From: Planctomycetota bacterium
GTDB lineage: Bacteria > Planctomycetota > Planctomycetia > Planctomycetales > Planctomycetaceae
Assembly (NCBI GenBank): GCA_023429275.1
Contig: JAEYWB010000100.1
Coordinates: forward strand, 1 to 18,643
DNA: 18,643 nucleotides
Reading direction: 5' to 3'
A program made the translations under genes and the position numbers. Below are positions 16,501 to 18,643 of this stretch, piece after piece. Positions within the stretch are counted from its first letter, which is position 1. Each line of letters begins with the position of its first letter. Below the pieces are notes generated by a model. The model was not told the DNA's origin. It saw only the letters and a list, made by a program, of their open reading frames with translations, and made no database searches.

Positions 16501-17681
16501 CTCCGCAGTTCCAGTACCGGCCGACGGGCGCCGAAGCGGCGATCGTCGAAGGGGAGCGGCTGCTCGAGAAGTTCAACTGCACCGGCTGCCACATGGTGGA
16601 CCTGCCGGAGTTCCAGTTCGGCGTGAAGCCGGACGAACTGCAGGGCTTCGAACCCGGCCCGGCGAATTACAAGGAAGCGTACGACCTGCTGCTGAAGCTC
16701 AATCCGCCGGTCAACGGCGAGACAGGCCGCAAGTTGCCGGGCGGTGAAGAGGTCATCAAGGTCCGCGGGTTCGCCACTCAGGAGCCCGATCCCGAAGATC
16801 CGCTCGAAGACCAGGAACTGCGGGCGGTTGCGTGGCAGCCGACGCAGGCCTTCGGAAAGATGCTGATTCCCTCCTCGCCGCTGGCGATTCCGATGCCGCT
16901 GCTCGTCTCCCGCAATGACGGCCGGGGCGGCGACTTCGCCAACTGGCTTGCGAAGACGATCAGGAATGACGCAGGAATCGGCGACCAGAACAAGGCGTGG
17001 CAGGCCTCGCCTCCTCCGCTCGTGCGGGAAGGTGTGAAGGTCCAGACGCCGTGGCTCTACCAGTTCCTCAAGACTCCGCACCAGATCCGGCACACGACCG
17101 TGCTGCGGATGCCGCGGTTCAACATGGATGACAAGGAAGCCCAGACGCTCGCGAACTACTTCGCTGCGATCGACGGCGCACCGTATCCTTACCAGTCGGT
17201 TCCGCAGGTCACCCCGTCGTTCCTGGTCGATCACGTCGCGAGCTACGCGAAGGATCATCCGGACAGCAAGGACTCGTTCGACCTGGCCTCGTGGAAGGTC
17301 ATCAACAGCAACGTGTGCCGGCAGTGCCACGTCGTGGGCGGCAACGTCATCCAGGGCGATCCGAAGCAGGTCGTCCGCGGTCCGAACTTCGAGAACGTCA
17401 ACAGGCGGCTCCGTCCGGACTGGGTCAATCTGTGGATCGCGGCACCGCCATGGGTGACTCCGTACACCTCGATGCCGGTCAACTTCCCGGCCGACAAGAA
17501 GAACATGGCGGACCTGTTCGGCGGCGACGGGTGGAAGCAGATCAAGGCGGCGGTCTTCGCGCTGATGAACTACCAGCGTGAGCTCGAAAGCCATGGGCAG
17601 CTCCAGTACGTCGACCCCGCGGCCGCTGCGGCTGCTGCCGGTGCCTCGAGCGATGCGGCGAAGCCCGAAGGAGATAAGTAA
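13590..17681 (+). CDS. Giant membrane-anchored octahaem cytochrome c with coiled coil and PDZ-like domain
   Basis: This 1363-residue protein probably takes electrons from the Rieske/cytochrome b core, in place of cytochrome c1 or f. A membrane anchor (16-33) is followed by a long charged coiled coil (about 42-208). Eight CXXCH haem sites then begin at Cys260, 310, 365, 400, 539, 829, 997 and 1243. The first three are close together in a His-rich stretch. The last five are each followed by an [RKST]MP motif (Met478, 595, 945, 1174, 1295) that can supply a methionine ligand, as in class I cytochromes c. Haems 4 and 6 sit in near-identical segments, YGCFGCH[ED]I...KPIGP, a sign of internal duplication. 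Residues about 636-740 look like a PDZ domain (GVLVTEVLQGSSA, then VNDVILAVG). The tail is Ala-rich. GGAAAG precedes ATG. I know no named family with this full architecture. Confidence 0.9.
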   Translation: MPATEQFWRPLSGMHKVFAVSAIAVLGATLIMMAKDERRDWRAYQTEAEELRVEKLEKEKRAIESAKYVAERDKLLARKAEAEKRYAEALEATDNQPLINEYKTLKTETDTLAVTLKFKNAERDKARADFDLAVRDAKPQAELDRLLGIYEAQQEIVNQYARDLEAKKIAFDAKKAEYNKLSEDLKSIDAEIVKFTADEKTLTEQSENLRPTSFVPKAKRSFKEWPIINAFNPIHKIQYDWPIGLDIGLGMKRVGRVDRCRSCHVNVGDFGAGNVAAYPNDEYHQPFSAHPNPDLFLTSGSPHPMEKFGCTICHEGDGSGTSFQNAEHTAADPAQAADWEEKYHWHSNHFWEYPMFPKPFLEATCLRCHHSVVELGVNKKFGASAPKVFEGYTLIREYGCFGCHEINGFDGTKPIGPDMRAEPSSAEELAKIAADPTAIPGTLRKVGPSLRHIAQKTSPSFIAAWTKNPKEFRPSTRMPVFFNESNQHDSLAGKLQPVELTGIASYLTAKSTDIELQKPADGYKPDAARGKALFARRGCLACHSYPGDEAFAGAKADFGPELSRIHEKLLPGEAGFQWLYTWLKEPEKYHARTKMPDLFLDAYKDGETEIDPAADIAAFLLEKGTKEHAPLDRQFTTSLGVVGDADFTAARAAQLGVEHAGVLVTEVLQGSSATRARVKTETSSRVVPIEVNDVILAVGADKATSPEQLDKLIAAKKPGEIVTITVVSKGRSESREVTLSSPLDDLVRFYLGKAMNSEKVEQVFKDRRVAIPAAATTPKADGTLPALKDIIKGDEIELAAAADATVSEEEWEARKLVFIGRRTVSRYGCFGCHDIANFEDGKPIGPALTDWGRKDTSKLAPEHIEEYLHHHGERDGSSTASKIHDIIKSAKADGTASQEDLTKAFLYESLLHHGRPGFIWQKLRDPRSYDYEKIETKGWDERLRMPNFYFDQKQIEAISTFVLGLVADPPAPQFQYRPTGAEAAIVEGERLLEKFNCTGCHMVDLPEFQFGVKPDELQGFEPGPANYKEAYDLLLKLNPPVNGETGRKLPGGEEVIKVRGFATQEPDPEDPLEDQELRAVAWQPTQAFGKMLIPSSPLAIPMPLLVSRNDGRGGDFANWLAKTIRNDAGIGDQNKAWQASPPPLVREGVKVQTPWLYQFLKTPHQIRHTTVLRMPRFNMDDKEAQTLANYFAAIDGAPYPYQSVPQVTPSFLVDHVASYAKDHPDSKDSFDLASWKVINSNVCRQCHVVGGNVIQGDPKQVVRGPNFENVNRRLRPDWVNLWIAAPPWVTPYTSMPVNFPADKKNMADLFGGDGWKQIKAAVFALMNYQRELESHGQLQYVDPAAAAAAAGASSDAAKPEGDK

Positions 17682-18514
17682 TGAAGCGAGAATCGATCCT
17701 GACGGGTTCGCTGCTGGGACTGCTGGGACTGATGACCCAAGGATGCGGCGGACCGGTCACGGCCATGAGCGGCGGGGGGAAAGCCCCCGTCGGTGTCGAG
17801 CTGGTCCTCTCCTCGAAGTCTGCCGAAGCCACGGGTGGCGCCACGCCGGCGACGGAAGAGGTCGCCGGGTTCGGCACCATCAAGGGAAAGATCGTTCTGG
17901 CAGGAGGCGCGCCGACGCTCGCTCCGCTTGTCGCCAAGGGGACGAGCTCCGACCCGATCTGCAAGATCGTCGAGATCCCCGATCAGTCGATCGTGGCAGG
18001 ACCGGACGGTGGACTCTCCAACGTCGTCGTGTTCCTCCGCCGCGCTCCGAAGATGGAGATTCCTGCTCCTCCTGAGGAAGCTGTCGTGGTTGACCAGGAC
18101 GGCTGCAAGTTTCTCCCGCATGTCTCCCTGGTCCGTGTCGGCCAGAAGCTGCACATGAAGAACAGCGACGCCACGCCGCACAACGTCCAGTCGCCGTACT
18201 TCAACGACACGATCGCCCCGAAGGATGAAAAGGGGCTGACCTTCATTCCAAAGAATGCCGAATCGTTGCCGATGCCGATCGCCTGCAGCATCCATGCGTG
18301 GATGAAGGGCTATGTCGCCGTCGTCAATCATCCCTGGGCTGTCGTCACGGGTCCAGATGGGTCGTTCGAGATCAAGGGGGTCCCCGCCGGCGATCGCGAG
18401 TTCGTCGTGTGGCATGAGAAGGGGACGATCGAACGCGGCCTCAAGATCAAGGTGACGCCGGATGGCGTGACCGAGGTGCCGGTGATCCAGGTCGCCGCCG
18501 ACAAGTTGAAGTAA
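17681..18514 (+). CDS. Cupredoxin-like lipoprotein, probable copper electron carrier
   Basis: The 277-residue protein starts with a signal sequence ending in LMTQGCGG. Cys22 is the likely lipid-anchored residue, although Gln at -2 is not ideal for a lipobox. Residues about 140-215 carry a type 1 copper pattern: His167 in TPHNVQ and Cys202, His205 and Met208 in ACSIHAWMKGY (CxxHxxM). After that, GPDGSFEIKGVPAGDREFVVWHE (224-246) resembles a carboxypeptidase regulatory-like β-sandwich. Cys94 and Cys142 could form a disulfide. Such proteins sit on the periplasmic face of a membrane and could pass electrons from the octahaem cytochrome to an oxidase; this role is inferred from position. Its ATG overlaps the previous stop (TAATG) with AAGGAG just upstream, so the two are translationally coupled. 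Confidence 0.85.
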   Translation: MKRESILTGSLLGLLGLMTQGCGGPVTAMSGGGKAPVGVELVLSSKSAEATGGATPATEEVAGFGTIKGKIVLAGGAPTLAPLVAKGTSSDPICKIVEIPDQSIVAGPDGGLSNVVVFLRRAPKMEIPAPPEEAVVVDQDGCKFLPHVSLVRVGQKLHMKNSDATPHNVQSPYFNDTIAPKDEKGLTFIPKNAESLPMPIACSIHAWMKGYVAVVNHPWAVVTGPDGSFEIKGVPAGDREFVVWHEKGTIERGLKIKVTPDGVTEVPVIQVAADKLK

Positions 18515-18525
18515 GTCCTCCGGCC

Positions 18526-18643
18526 ATGACGCCTCGGTCGGAAACCTTCGCCTGGAACAGGCCGCACGAAACAATGATCCGTCAAGCAAATCCTCATCGA
18601 CTCGTCCTGGCCAGCTGCCTCCTGGCACTGGTGGGAGCCGGCG
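18526..18643 (+). CDS. Partial exported or membrane protein, N-terminus only
   Basis: An open frame begins 11 nt behind the lipoprotein gene and runs off the window. From ATG 18526 it encodes 39 complete codons. An inner ATG at 18574 gives a more typical start: a short basic stretch (RQANPHR) followed by a hydrophobic core LVLASCLLALVGAG, as in a Sec signal peptide or membrane anchor. The close spacing places it in the same operon. Too little is visible to name it. An electron-transfer or oxidase-assembly protein would fit the context, but nothing in the sequence shows this. Confidence 0.5.
   Translation, partial: MTPRSETFAWNRPHETMIRQANPHRLVLASCLLALVGAG

Noticed and set aside
14250..17594. 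A 1114-codon open frame on the minus strand opposite the giant cytochrome gene
   Set aside because: It mirrors the codon pattern of a long GC-rich gene. Its translation is Arg/Val/Asp-rich with no domain, and the plus-strand protein has eight CXXCH motifs.
1..18643. tRNA or rRNA genes, CRISPR arrays, insertion sequences, att sites
   Set aside because: I looked for these and saw no cloverleaf-like genes, regular spaced repeats, transposase or integrase motifs.

Overview
The window is a GC-rich bacterial chromosome segment. It carries eleven complete protein genes and one partial gene at the right edge. I found no RNA gene, mobile element or CRISPR array. The organism is most likely a member of the Planctomycetota. 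This is an inference from gene content: housekeeping genes scattered over both strands, and a respiratory cluster that pairs a Rieske protein and a split cytochrome b with a giant multihaem cytochrome c and a cupredoxin-like lipoprotein. No rRNA or other taxonomic marker is present to confirm it.

Left part (1-7110). Three minus-strand genes come first: soluble transhydrogenase sthA, phosphatidylglycerophosphatase A pgpA, and a GspE/PilB-type secretion ATPase. A small PilZ-domain gene runs the other way from a shared intergenic region. It converges on a minus-strand pair, nadC and a secreted C45-family (acyltransferase-like) hydrolase. That pair overlaps by 4 nt, and the upstream hydrolase gene is transcribed first.

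Middle (7111-9991). A 339-nt divergent spacer holds an 18-bp perfect palindrome upstream of argC. ArgC (arginine biosynthesis) and gcvT (glycine cleavage) follow on the plus strand. A candidate terminator lies behind gcvT.

Right part (9992-18643). This is one plus-strand respiratory operon. It encodes a Rieske Fe-S protein with a ~200-residue Ala/Pro-rich N-terminal tail holding a short motif repeated about five times, then a b6-type cytochrome b that keeps the cysteine used for the extra haem c. Next come a subunit-IV-like protein with about five additional N-terminal membrane helices and a 1363-residue membrane-anchored octahaem cytochrome c. The cytochrome has a long coiled coil and an inserted PDZ-like domain. 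A lipoprotein with a cupredoxin copper-site signature (TAATG overlap) and the start of another exported protein close the window.

Together the right-hand genes look like a quinol-oxidising bc-type complex. Its usual cytochrome c1/f role appears to be taken by the giant cytochrome, which could pass electrons to a periplasmic copper protein and on to a terminal oxidase outside the window. This cluster is the most unusual part of the sequence.
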